A model generated the notes under the pieces. The model did not search any database, had not been told where the DNA came from, and saw only the letters and a list, made by a program, of their open reading frames with translations. A stretch of 64,000 nt of DNA from Pomphorhynchus laevis (Eukaryota > Acanthocephala > Palaeacanthocephala > Echinorhynchida > Pomphorhynchidae), in the NCBI GenBank assembly GCA_012934845.2, contig WNNJ02000598.1:62001-126000 (forward strand), written 5' to 3'. Below, in pieces: positions 35,548-47,382 of the stretch (its first letter is position 1; every line of letters starts with the position of its first letter). The translations under genes and the position numbers were made by a program.

Positions 35548-38500
35548 ATTTATTATTTATTAGTATTACAAGTTATAGCCAAATGGCTGTTTCAACTGAT
35601 CACATAGGAAAAATATAAAAAAGAAAAGAAAAGTATAATATTGTACACATCCGGAATGCCATGATCATTAATCCACTGACGCAGTTGAACTTTAAATTGA
35701 GAGAAGTCCTTGGTACATGCTATTTCTCCTGGCAACGTGTTCCAGTCGTTTAATGCTCGATGTGGAAGCCTAGCCAAACTCACTACTTTACCGTGGAGAA
35801 ACTTAAATAGTTTCAATGGGTGGCCACGACGCCTCTGAGAGCAAACTTTAACATATCATGAGGGAAACCCATCTATCCCATTAACCATTCACCATAATGC
35901 AATAAGATCTAGGTAACATAGCCTCTGACCTAAAGATGGTATCTTTAGAAATTCAAGCCGCTCACGATATGAATATAATCCATCCATACACATTCGAGAA
36001 CCTCTACGAAGGATTAACTCTAGTCTATTGAACTCTCCATTAGTGTGCGGAAAAACTGCTTGCACGCAGTACTGTATATGCGGGCGAACAAGAGCACAGC
36101 AAAACCGTTTGAAAACATATGGATTAATACGATTAAATGCATTTTTGAAGCAGTACATAGCTCGCAAAGCCTTGCTATAGGCAAACTCTGTATTTGACCG
36201 AGATTTCAATGTCCGATGCACTATGACACTCAAATCCCTATACTCCATGACGACATTAAGAATTGAAGTTCCTAGGCGAAAATGACGGTCACCGCAACGC
36301 CTTCCTAATTTCGTGTGGCCGCATTTGTCAACATTGATCTTCATACCTGTAGCCTCACTCCATCGGTATATTTCATTAAGGTCTTCCTGCAGGGAAATGC
36401 CAAGCGGATCAATATCATCTACATACCATAGTTTGAGGTCGTCAGCAAAATCAAGACAGGGACTCTGAATCCGCAGCAACAAATCGTTAAAGAACACAAT
36501 AAACAGCAGAGGTTCTAGTACGGTACCTGCGGAACACCACAGTAATCGCGTCTGGTAGTGGAAAGATGGGAGCTAACTCTCACTCTAAAGAATCGATTAC
36601 GTAGAAAATCTTGAACCCACTTACATAACATTACAGGAATGCCGTAGTTAAATAGTGATGCTACCAAGCTCTCATGCGGCACCCGATCGAATGCTCTTGA
36701 AAAGTCAATGAATACCATTGATTGAATATCCGCGACTAACCGCATCAACCCACATTTCGCGTGAAGTCAATAAGTTAGTTAAGCAGGAACGACCAGGGAG
36801 GAAACCGTGTTGAGAAGACGACATTATTCCGAGTTCCCTTAAGTGATGTCTGATCCGGTGGCGATCAACTTTTCAAGGACTTTGCATAGAGAACTAGTCA
36901 GGTTGATTGGTCTATAGTCTGTACAAGCCGTTTCAATGGTTTTCTTTGGGATCGGAACTACGATGGCAGTTTTCCAGACATCAGGAACACATACACTGGT
37001 CAAAGGTGAATTATTTGCCGTAGCAAAAAAGATGTAGCAAGGTATTCCACAATACCACTGAGAAGTTATCACACATCCCTCCTCATTAAGGACATACTTG
37101 ATTTCTGTGTTAATGGTTCTGTTACGACGAACACAAGCCCAGAATAGTTTTGGATTTCATGTTACATTATTAGCGATAGACGATTCGAATGCATATCGTG
37201 TTGTTGCTTTCACTCTAGTACAAAGATTTTAAACATATTTATATCTGGCAGAGAAACTAGAGTCAGAACGCTGAAGCTTCTATAAACAATTTTGTGAACT
37301 TATTAGTTGTCTGACGTCGGAATCTATCCATGCAGGTGACTTAGCAGCATAAGAGGATTCGCGCATAGGGGCAAGAATATCAGATAATTCATGTAGGTAA
37401 TCAGTGATCATATTCAACGATATCTTGTCTGGGTTCATGAAAGTGCACGGGAATTGATTGTAAACTCTCAAAACATCTTCTATTCTCATTTCCGGCCAAT
37501 GACGTTTGGAAGTTTTTGAGCTAGGTGAACAGAATCTGAAATAAGAAACATCCGTCAAGGAGAGCAAGCAGTGGTCACTACTTCCTAAAGGAGAAATATG
37601 ATCATCTTTGATTATGTCTCCTACATATCTGGAAAACACCAGATCAAGTACCGAATCCGATCTTGAAGTTAAGCAAGTTGGTTCTTGTACGTGCTGAATC
37701 AGCATGAGTTCCTCAGCTAGGAACTCAGATATTTCCCTTTCCGTGGAACTACCATCCAAAAAGACAGAGTATGACCATCTAAATCGTGGAAGATTAAAAT
37801 CACCCAAAAGAACAAAGTGAGGGAAGGAACATACCGATTGTAAAATATGTTTTAGCTGATCAGCGTCTGCAATTACTTATGGAGATCGATACACAACGCT
37901 AAAATTCATACTGCTAACTGAGTGATCGATACGGAAGCATAGAGTCTCAAACGACCCAAAATGGTCACAAACATTCAACACCTAAGATACGAGGAAATTT
38001 TCTCTGACATATGCGGCGGCATCGCTACCTCGCCTACCTGATATCCTGTCGCTTCGTAGAAGGCGAAATCCAGGAATGTTCACAGTGATATCGACAATAT
38101 ATTGATGCAACCAGTATTCAGCAACGCAGAAAATGTCATACGAATGAGAAAGCATGTGATACTTCAACTCCACTATTTGAACAGGCAAACTACGAAGATT
38201 AGAATACCCAATCGATAAATAGCGTGTGGGTTGTGGTAAGGGATTACTAGGAACAGTGAATAATTTGTTGAATGAAACTAAATGTCTCAGATCAGAATTG
38301 AAACTAACGCTACCCAAGATTTGCGATGAATGACTGTTGAAACTACCTTTTCCAGACGAGCTAGCATGATTTGAACTGGATACTCCTAAGTGACGCTGTT
38401 GATCGTTATGGGAAACCAACGAACTACTAGGCGCCATTTTACAACCTGAAAATTTCGTATGCATAAGTTCGTTTCACCTTCAGATAGCCGGTTTCGTAAT

Positions 38501-39760
38501 TCTGTTTTTGCTTCTTTCAACTTTAAAGGATCTTCGAGAGTCAGATCCTTAAGAATACGATGTGGATAATCTTTAAGTCTAAAACCACGTTTGAGCAAAA
38601 GGTCTGCATGTTTTGCGGAAGATAATACAACTTTCAACAATCTTGGTTTCTCTACCACCTTTTTTCCAAGTCGAAACAACTTTGTAACCTTCAGGGTAGA
38701 AGCTAGCTTCTCATCACCTTTTAAGAGTAACTGACAGAAAACAATACGGATGCTCGACACATCGTCATTCATACGTGTTTGTGAGTTATTGGCCTTTGAT
38801 TCAGGCATACCACTAAATAGGACATTGCAAGACCTATCATGATGCCAACGGTAATTTGTGGAAGGAGCGTTGTCCAAAGAAATGCTCTGACCGTTGGAAG
38901 ATAAATAATTTCCTGATTTCTTATTTTTGTTCTTCTGTTTTCCATCGATGGCCCCACTCGAATTGCTACCTCCGATTTCCCCAATAGATGGTCTGTCGAT
39001 TCAGCGTTTCGTGTAGGTTGCAATAGGAATTTGCGCCATACTCTTCCTTTTTGGTATATTACTTCCTTTTTGTTTTTTAGAACAAAAAATTTTAACAGCT
39101 TAAATACACAATATATACAAAAAATTAAAGACAAAATACACAACACTAGTCACAATACAACTTGCTGATTTACTTGGACTGGTTAAAATGTTTGGATAAT
39201 TAAACTTACATATACATACAATGGAGAAAGCAAATTCGAAGAGGGCGTCAAACACCATACATATCACGTAACATCGTAATGCGTATAAGCGGTTAGATGT
39301 CGAATGCTGCAATAAAGGCTGTGAAGTGTGGCTTATTGTCGACATTCCTCTAAATACCGAGTCGTCACTCAAGACCAAGGACTTTTATTGCGGCTTTTGT
39401 TCTGCTACAATGATTTCGGCCCTCCAAATGAAAATAATGGAAGATATTGATTGTGATGTGAATTGTTGTGATATATCGTTACCTCTCAACTTAAATGACG
39501 TTCGTGTTTTTCAAGACCGTGCGGACAATCCAACTTCGATAGACACCTGTACCGTTAATCCTGTTAACAAGTTGCCATTAGATGACATTTCAACTCCTGA
39601 CCTATGTAAACCGGGGATTTAATTACTTTCACTGTCATCTACGCATCAGGACGATGATACTTCAAATGCCGAACTTCAAATGATGTCATCCTTTCAAGAC
39701 AAAGAAAAATCGGTCATTCATGTTGAACAAACTACACCAGAAAGGAAGAGTATGTCATGT
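35548..39760 (-). mobile_element. CR1-like LINE, family B copy B1, with inverted 5' end
   Basis: Minus-strand CR1 from the 3' tail near 35,548 (TAATAAATAATAAAT) to about 39,056. The RRM-like ORF1 part is at 38,877-38,386 (FSGMPESKA, VTKLFRLGKK, PHRILKDLTLEDP). APE is at 38,300-37,280 (SNLRSLPVQ, MGDFNLPRF, GSSDHCLLSL) and RT at 37,072-35,889 (VPIPKK, YRPINLTSS, FIDFSRAFDRVPHE, DFADDLKLW). The C-terminal end is at 35,816-35,592. Frame breaks lie in ORF1, near GVPQ and elsewhere. The remaining 39,056-39,760 is the element's own 5' region in reverse (plus) orientation: a 5' UTR, an ATG at 39,220 and a Cys-rich zinc-finger-like start (GCEVW, FYCGFC). GAAATT occurs at both outer ends (39,761 and 35,542) as a likely target duplication. 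Confidence 0.8.
37280..38464 (-). pseudogene. APE endonuclease region of CR1-B1
   Basis: Two adjacent frames (38,464-37,982 and 37,807-37,280) cover an apurinic-type endonuclease domain, which nicks target DNA for LINE integration. Visible landmarks are the N-terminal SNLRSLPVQ block, the CVAEYWL segment in place of the usual TETWL, GDFNLP and the C-terminal SSDHC. A gap of degraded sequence separates the halves at 37,810-37,980. The family normally has this domain and RT in a single ORF2. Confidence 0.7.
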
Positions 39761-39766
39761 GAAATT

Positions 39767-40700
39767 TAGTTGACCGCGCAATTTTTGCTGATAAGATTTT
39801 AATACACTTGCTATAGTAGGAAAATAATCCAAGTATTCTCGTTGTGATCATGTTATGCGGTATTTTAGATTTCTCAAAGCCACAAGTCGATTTTGATTGG
39901 GTTTTAGTGTATTGAACGATATTTCGCAACCCAATGTTCGTATTTGTGTAACACCGTATACGGATTTTCTATTATTTATTTTAAGACCAAAATTTTCTGT
40001 AGCATCTTTGAACTTTTTAGGATTGTGTCAATGAATTCATTAACGTATCTTTGAAAACACGATACATCGTTTGTGACTCCCACTTGATTTTTTAAATTTG
40101 TACAATCGACCAATATACTCAAATGCAGTGAAATGTCATTCTTGCGAATCAATCTCGATATGATAATAAGCCTCTTCAAAATCTACCAGTTAATAATAAC
40201 GATTTTTAGAAATTTCGTTTGCAAGCTCTGCAATTTTCGGTAGTAGATATGCGTTCAGATAGGTATATCGATTTATTGTTTTAGGATAAGTCTATAACAA
40301 GAAATTTCGTACCTGTTTCTCTCGAGACGACTACTTGTGCTCTGCACGGGGCACACTTGGTTCAATAGTGTCATTATCAAGCATGTGTTGGATTTCCTTT
40401 TAAATAAAGGATTCATCCGTTTTGCTGAATTTTTGGCTTTTGATAGCAATAAGAGTTATATCCGGAGATAAGTTTTTGAAAAGTTTTAGCGTGTCAATGG
40501 TAACCGTTGCTGAAGTAACGATTTCTAGGTCAGTGAACCTAAAAATTTGTCGAATACAACGATGTTGATGCCATATTTATTTTCTTCCTTTTAGGTCGTG
40601 TCGAAAGGTTAAGCCGTTTTGATAATTCTTTGCTTATGAAGTTATCTGTACTGCCTGTGTCCATGAGTGTTCTTATTGGTACACTGTTGAAAATTCTTGA
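39767..40700 (-). mobile_element. Ty3/gypsy fossil G3, protease and RT part
   Basis: Minus-strand remnant. An aspartic-protease motif LMDTGSTDNFIS lies near 40,665. The RT follows, with poorly preserved motifs over 40,500-40,000 (QRYVNEFID near 40,050) and an ILGLFSYYSK block near 39,830 that matches the RT end of G1. CR1-B1 follows immediately downstream, and LINE A5 together with a short tandem repeat lies upstream. It is broken in many places. Confidence 0.65.
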
Positions 40701-40716
40701 TTACCAACTACTTACA

Positions 40717-40772
40717 ATCAATCCAGTTCGAGATCAATCCAGTTCGAGATCAATCCAGTTCAAGATCAATCC
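40717..40772 (+). repeat. 16-base tandem repeat, about 3.5 copies
   Basis: CAATCCAGTTCGAGAT is repeated with one substitution (TTCAAGAT in the third copy) next to the left end of LINE A5. Confidence 0.8.
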
Positions 40773-42079
40773 ATCAAATTTAACAGTTTTAACACACAAG
40801 GACGTCGATGAAAGGGCGTAAGAAGACAGCTACGACCGACACCAACTGTGCTCAACTACAAGTACAGTGCTCGACAATCGACTGCAGCGTCTGGACTGCA
40901 ATCGAATGCGACAACAATAAGTCTAAAGAATACTTCCCATGCGACATTTGTGCCACCAAACTCATACGCGACCTCTCCCATAAGAACATATCAACCTCCA
41001 ACGTGTCAACTCAAACCACCCCAGCCGTTTCTGATATCCTTTGTCAACCCACTGATCCTGTCATCACATGCACTTCAAATTCCATGTCTTCACTTCCAGA
41101 CACCCCCGTATCTTCCCTTATGCCTCGTTTCTCAATAACCTACATCCCTCAATCAAAATCACTTCCACTAACCTCCAGCTGGTGGAGGTGATAATCCTTC
41201 AACTCATAACCTTTCCTCACATCGCTGATCACCCTCTATATTATCCAAATCCTCTTTTTCTTCCGCTGTTAAACCTACTCCCTTGATATTCTCAACTCCC
41301 AGCTCTCCTATCGTGATCTCACCAACTCACATTACTCGTCCTCCTTTACGGAAACGCTTTCTTTTTCGCGATCGTTGCATCATCATCACTAATATCACTC
41401 CTTCCACCTCTTTATCTACACAACCACGTCTCGACCACGATGTTTCAGCATTCAGATCCATCCTCTCGTCTCTTGTTCCTGCGGATAGATCATCCTTTTT
41501 CAACAACATCTCTCCTGTCGCATTCATCCGCCTAAATAAATCTTCTCAATCTAATCCTTCCCAGCCCCTCTCCTAAAAATTGTTTTCAAGCATTGCTCTC
41601 ACATGTCATCTGTCCTCTCCCAACGATTCTAACTTATGTCCATTTCAGCCACTCGCATTTTCCCCGATCGCACCCCCTCCGAAATCGCTCAACTCTCATC
41701 TGCCCGCATCGAAAAACACCGTCGCGAGGAAAACAGCGAAACATCTCTCTCCATCCGAAATATCGACGGAAATTTTCAAGTTGTCCACACCCGCCCAAAA
41801 ATTCGATGGCGCTCCATCTCCCCTATGTGTCTTCTCCACTAGCCCCTATCACCACCACACACAGTTTCTGCCTCGGCCTCTTCAACACTAGATCTATTCT
41901 CAATAAATCCGATATCATCCTCAAACTATTCACCAAGCAATCCATCGATCTCTTCTGCCTCACCGAATCCTGGCACTCCGATTCTGACAACATATCCATC
42001 CGCCGTTTACTCTCTGCCGGTTGCACACTAGTCGAATCCGCTCGCCTCCTTAGCAAATCCCCTTCTAAATTCTCTAATC

Positions 42080-42769
42080 ATGGCGGCATTGTCGCATTCG
42101 CCGCGTCACCCAGCGTCTATTTGCAAAATCACTTCCCCTTTCAGTCTTTGCTTTTTTGAACTGCTCACTTGTCGTTCTTCTAACCCGATCACTCTAGATA
42201 TCGTTATTGTATACCGTCCTGATTCATCAGCTTTTACATCCTTATTTTTTAACAAACTCGCTGACCTTCTGTCTCACTGTTCTTTGTCCTCAATCCCTTC
42301 AATCGTTCTTGGCGACTTCAACATCCGCCTCGACCGCCCCTCTTCCACCGAGTCCATCCAGTTTATTAACATTCTATCCAACTATAACTACAAACCCATC
42401 TCCACTGCCCCCACACATATCCTTGATGGGGCACTCGACATCATCGCTGTCCCCGATCATTTTGCTGCCTACACTTCACTGTCCATTTTCGATCCTGGTC
42501 TATCCGATCACTTTCTCGTCACACTTGATCTCACTCACAACAAGACCCCTCCTCATACACCTACAATCCAACGTCGCCCTTGGAGAAATCTTGGCCTATC
42601 CCTTCTCCGCTCTGCTTTACTCAAATCGTCGCTATTCTATCCCACAATAACATATTCATCTCCTCAGGATCTCGCCTTTCTTTTCGACTCTGAACTCACA
42701 TCCACTCTCGATATTATCTTGCCATTCAAGCCTCACACACCGTCGCTTGCACCGTGCCCCATGGTTTGA
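42080..42769 (+). pseudogene. APE endonuclease of LINE A5, long open frame
   Basis: A 229-codon frame covers the C-terminal two thirds of the endonuclease: VIVYRPDSS, VLGDFNIRLD, LDIIAVPDH and GLSDHFLVTLD, the last two being conserved catalytic-core motifs (GDFN and SDH). The N-terminal part (CLTESWH) continues upstream in another frame at about 41,870-42,080. The domain would make the first-strand nick during target-primed reverse transcription. Confidence 0.7.
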
Positions 42770-44712
42770 CATCCAATGCCTACTCTCAGAGCGTCGACTC
42801 CGTTATGCTTTTCGAGTCTATCACCGCTCTCTCAGACGTGATTTCCGCTCGATCACTCCGTATTTCCGTGATACCTATCTTCATCATCGCCAGTTTTATC
42901 TCCACCTACTACGTACCAAATGCAACTCCTTCTGGCAGCATAAAATCATCACTTCATTCAACTCTAAGACTCTCTGGCATACTTTTAACTTAATGCTTGC
43001 TCGCTCCTCTTCGCCGTGTAACATCAATCCCCTTGATTATTCGTCATGTCTCTGAACAAAGTATTCACGTTGCTCTCTTACACCCCGGTCTCCATCCTAT
43101 CCCACTCTGCCCCGCCTAGCCTCATCCTTCCGGAACTCTTTTATCTTTACCATGTCTCACCTTCCGAAGTTTCATCTGTTCTCATGTCCTTGACGAGTAA
43201 AACATCACATGACAATCCCCTACATGCCCACATACTTTAATCCATATGCTCATTTATATCCCTTTTCCCATAACCTTGTTTAACTCGTCCATCCGCAGTC
43301 GTATCTTCCCTTCACACTGGAAATCGGCAATCGTTCGTCTCCTCCTAAAGAAACAATCGCTCGACCCCTCATTCCTTCTAGCTATCGTCCCATTTCACTA
43401 CTCCCTACTCTTTCTAAGCTTTTAGAACACCTCATCTTAATACAGATTAACGCTTCTCTCCTCATCCAATCTGTACCCTCCTTTCCAATCCGCTTTTCGC
43501 TCTAATCACTCCACAGAAATCGCCTACATTAAAGTTTACAACGACTTACTCATTTCTCAAGACAAGGCTCTATATAGTGTTCTCATCTCCCTCGACCTCT
43601 CCTCCGGCTTCCACATTGTCGACCACTCCGTCCTCCTTTCTCGCGTTCGTTATGATCACGGCTTTTCTTCTTCCTCTGTAGCATGGTTTGTTTCATATCT
43701 ATACGATCGTTCCTTTCACGTCTGTTCTTAATCATCATCCTCCCCTTTCATCCCTATTTTTTGCGGGGTCCAACAAGGTTCAGTCTTAGGTCTCCTGCTT
43801 TTCTCTCTTCTGCTTGGCGATCTCTCTCCGTTTACCAAACCTTACTCATTTAACATCATGCAATACGCCAATAACATCCTCATTTATGCTCATGCACTCC
43901 CACATCGCATACACGATATCGGCATTTCTGCATCTAACTGTCTTTCTTCTATCTACAAACGTCTCTCCAATTTCCATCTCGTTCTAAACCCCGACAAGTT
44001 TAAAGTGATGTGGATCCCACCGTAAACCGAACATATCTCCTCCCCCTGTATTTTTTGCCTCATCGATCATCCCCATAGTACACAATCTTACTTTCCTATG
44101 CTTCCATTTTGATTATCACCTTTCCCTTAAACCCTTCGTTCATAATAAGTCCCGCTCGTCTAGCTTATTTCTCCGTGACATCTGCCGTATCCGCCCCCTT
44201 ATCGACTTCCGCTCTTGTATGTATCTTCTTTCATCGCTTCTCTTCCCTAAAATCGATTAATGCCTCAGCCTTTTCGCAAATTCTACAAAATTCATCATCC
44301 TACCCCTACAACGAATAATTAACTCCGTCGTTCGAGTGCTCTTTCCTCTCCGTCGCTTCAAGCACACATCCACATATCTTGATCAACTCTTCTGGCCCAC
44401 CATCCACATACGCATCAAACTCCGCCTGTTAGTCGTAACTTTTCGTCTCATAGCTGTCGGCTCCCCATCGTTCATCAACCTTCCTTTCTTAGACGACACT
44501 CGCCCCACCTCGATATCGCTGCGTTCCAGTCATACCCTCTTACTCCACTTTCTTAATTACTCCCACGACTATGGTCTCCGATCTTTCCTCGTCGCCGCTC
44601 ACTCGCCTGGAATCAACTCCCTCTCGACGTCCGCCGCGCTACCTTCTTTATCACATTCAAACACCTCCTCCGTTCACACCTTCTCGACACATGATTTACA
44701 TTTTTGTTTGTT

Positions 44713-44749
44713 GTGGTCATGTAAGCGTGCGCTGGCACGCATTTGCCAC
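44713..44749 (+). other. 3' stem-loop of LINE family A (copy A5)
   Basis: Best-preserved version: GTGG and CCAC close the base, and GCGTGC-GCTG-GCACGC is a perfect inner hairpin. It is followed by a GTTAAAATAAATC tail at the element end. Confidence 0.65.
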
Positions 44750-44765
44750 GTTAAAATAAATCTTT

Positions 44766-45390
44766 TTTATACGTTGTAGTTAGGGCATGGCAGTTAGTGA
44801 TGGTAGAAGCAACGTAGGCCTTTACCGAATTTGATTTCTGTGACATGCATTCCCCTTGCATAATGACCAATCTTGCCACACTTATTGTAAATCGCGTCTC
44901 TCGCAGGACACTTCTCACGTGGATGTGAGGCACCACCACAGAAGAAACATTTTTGTTTATTTGATGCTCTAGAAAATGAGCATGTTGGCTGCGGTATGCT
45001 TTGATATGTATATTTTCGTTATGAGGCATGTGAACATTAGACTCAGAGTACATAGGTCCTGTCTTCGTTGGAAGCACATTAACCTCATCCCCGGGAACTT
45101 CTGAACATTGAGCACTTACAGTGTACATGTAGTTGTCGATTTCAGATAGTTCGAATATTATCGCGGTTTTAATAGCTTTATCAAACGTCAGGTCGGTATA
45201 CTCAAGAAGATTTTGACGAATGCTCTTTGAACTAATTCCTGCAATAAGAGCGTCAAGTACTGCTTCTTTTGCTTGCACAGCCGTAACACTTTTGTACTTG
45301 CGTTGATCCGCCAATCCTCGCAATTGGGGTTAGGGAGTTGCTTTGTAATTATAGTGTGAAATATACATTGTTTAAACTTTATCATGGTCT
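44766..45390 (-). mobile_element. Ty3/gypsy fossil G3, gag part
   Basis: Minus-strand gag remnant. The capsid-region end is at 45,323-45,150 (AVLDALIAGISSKSIRQ), followed by CCHC zinc-knuckle sequences near 44,960-44,860 (CFFCGGASHPREKC, then CGKIGHYA). It stops at the 3' end of LINE A5, consistent with A5 having inserted here. It is broken but with relatively few breaks in the readable part. Confidence 0.7.
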
Positions 45391-46290
45391 AGTAAACTAA
45401 TCCACCTCGATGCGTTTTGCTTCCAATTGATAAGCTTATTTTCTTTTATCGAGAAAATAGTGGTACAAGTATTTTAGTTAATTTTGCATTATCGACGACG
45501 TTGGAGAGGTTGATTGCCACACTGAAGACGGGCACTTTGATAGGTTTAAAGTGATATATTATCCTTAGTCAAGTATATTCTTTTAATCTTTAGCGAAGCA
45601 AGTCATATAAGCTGTTTATTATTTGTTTTGACTCTTCAATATACACTCACTTTTGTTGAATCAGTAATAAGCTGCTAATGCTGAAACCTTATAAATTGAC
45701 TGTGCACGCAAGTATTAACTTCGTACTAATAATCAATCAACTGAATATACCTATTGTTTAGTGGCGTGGCGGCATACTCAAGATAGTTTTCCCCGTCATA
45801 ATAGTGTTTTAAGAAACAAGTATCTCAACAAGTACCAAATAAATTTGACAATAGCTCGGAACCACTAATTCATTATCCTATAATACTTGTTAAGACAGGA
45901 AGTACGACGATTTGTTATACATTAGATGAACATTTGCTACTGACTTAGCAATAAGCAAACATCCACACATATGTTAGGTAATGGTAATATCATACCAGCT
46001 GGTATTTACACATGTGATTCTGATAATGTGAATTAGCATTTTACCTTTTAAGTAATATATTTAAGAATTCCTGATGATTAACTACTTTTGTATTTAATAT
46101 AAATCGCTTATGTTTGATAATTTTCCTGGTATATTGGCTTTCTTCAAAATCATTTAAATAATTTAATAGATACATATTTTAAACTAAGTTACTATAAAAA
46201 TAACATCAAGCAGAAAATAGTAAAATATATAAATCAACACAATAATATAAAGAATAAATTTAAACTCTTAAGTGGCAAATTTTTATGGAT
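45391..46290. other. AT-rich intergenic DNA
   Basis: No gene or repeat family recognised. It probably includes the 5' flank of the gypsy fossil; no LTR boundary could be drawn. Confidence 0.45.
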
Positions 46291-46483
46291 GGATAATAAA
46301 TAATATACTTTGCATTAGAATAAGATACTAGATAGTTATTTCAGAGGAAATACATCATTAGCATGTATTTGGCCCCGCTGCTATGTTGGGTAGAGGAGTT
46401 AGGGGCCGAAACCTGATAGCATAGCAGTTCCTCCTGATGACCTCTAATTCTTATTCTGATACAACGTCTGTTATTTATTAGTC
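46291..46483 (-). repeat. Small terminal-inverted-repeat element, copy 2
   Basis: About 190 bases whose first and last 55-60 bases are imperfect inverted repeats (GATAATAAATAATATAC... against GACTAATAAATAACAGAC..., both followed by AGAATAAGA). An inner hairpin pairs GGCCCCGCTGCTATG with CATAGCAG...GGGGCC. The whole unit matches 1,834-2,033. MITE-like and non-coding. Confidence 0.65.
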
Positions 46484-47223
46484 AATTCATAAAAATGACG
46501 TTTATTTTAAATTTTATTTTTTATTTTTTTTTTTAACTTGATTAAAATTATAGAAAATCTAAAAACAATTATTAATTTTATTATTTAATTATTAAATTTT
46601 GATTTAGCATTATTATGTTTTGTTTATTTTATAATTATTTTATACACGTAGACTCAGTTAGCTGATTTGATATATTCTTAATTTAATGTCTAAGCAATTT
46701 TATACTAAGTTCATCTGATTAATCGTTCATACTACAAAAACGCACTGAATATACTTCTCTAACCGTCATCATCCAGATATTAAAAAGCATTATTAATTTT
46801 AACTCAATTGAACAAATTAGTATACAGACATTAATTTTCGATTTCAAACAAATCTTCCTCATTTGCATGATTGACTTTGCTGTTGTTTTAGTAATTCCGT
46901 GTAGCTTGCTGTATGCCTTGCTGATTATATTTTTATTGTTTGTGTTTGATATTAAATTACAATTTTATCATTGTGGTTTTAGAACTTACAAATAAGAGTT
47001 TTCATGCTTCAAATTATCAATTGTTTGGTTATAAAGGAATATTTACCTGGAAAATCTATACGTATAATAAACATATTCTCTTTTATATGATAATGAAATA
47101 AACTTCACACATGAACTTATACAGTTCCAAAATTCACAAGATGAAATTATTACCATAAGTTAATTGTTATAAATATATATCCATCCTGATCTGTATTTAA
47201 ATTTTTAAATATCCATGAAAACA
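46484..47223. other. AT-rich intergenic DNA
   Basis: Extremely AT-rich; no genes or repeats recognised. Confidence 0.45.
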
Positions 47224-47382
47224 ATCAGGTATAGTTGAACGACAACAAAAATTATTTTGATATTTCGCCAGTAACTACTAGCATCTTCAGAAAATTAACT
47301 TAATTACTTAATTTACTAGTTAGTAGTTACTGGCGAAATATTAAAATGATTTTTTTTCTGTTGTCGTTCAACTATACCTGAT
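47224..47382. repeat. Hairpin MITE-like element
   Basis: Near-perfect inverted repeats of about 57 bases. The left arm (47,224-47,282) starts ATCAGGTATAGTTGAACGAC and the right arm (about 47,324-47,382) is its reverse complement with small indels. They are separated by an AT-rich loop of about 40 bases. It is non-coding. The good arm match suggests recent insertion or conversion. Confidence 0.7.

Larger units (their letters stand above)
40795..44765 (+). mobile_element. LINE family A, near full-length copy (A5)
   Basis: The longest family A copy. ORF1 opens with ATG at 40,808 and has a PHD-like cysteine module (CSTIDC, FPCDICATKL), then an RRM-like part at 41,283-41,580 (IIITNITPST, RLDHDVSAFRSIL). 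ORF2 starts near 41,850: APE to about 42,560 (FNTRSILN, CLTESWH, LGDFNIRLD, SDHFLVTLD), a linker at 42,747-43,055, then RT at 43,380-44,100 with motif A LDLSSGFHIVDHS, GVQQGSVLG, and YANNILIY in place of YADD. The C-terminal domain runs to 44,690. Frames shift repeatedly and the catalytic YADD is lost. The sense strand is very rich in C and T. It lies between the gag and protease parts of gypsy fossil G3. Confidence 0.8.

Noticed and set aside
46360-46430. CTGATGA and GGCCGAAACC elements suggesting a hammerhead ribozyme
   Set aside because: The two core parts are in the wrong order and cannot form stem II; better explained as the GC hairpin of the MITE-like element.
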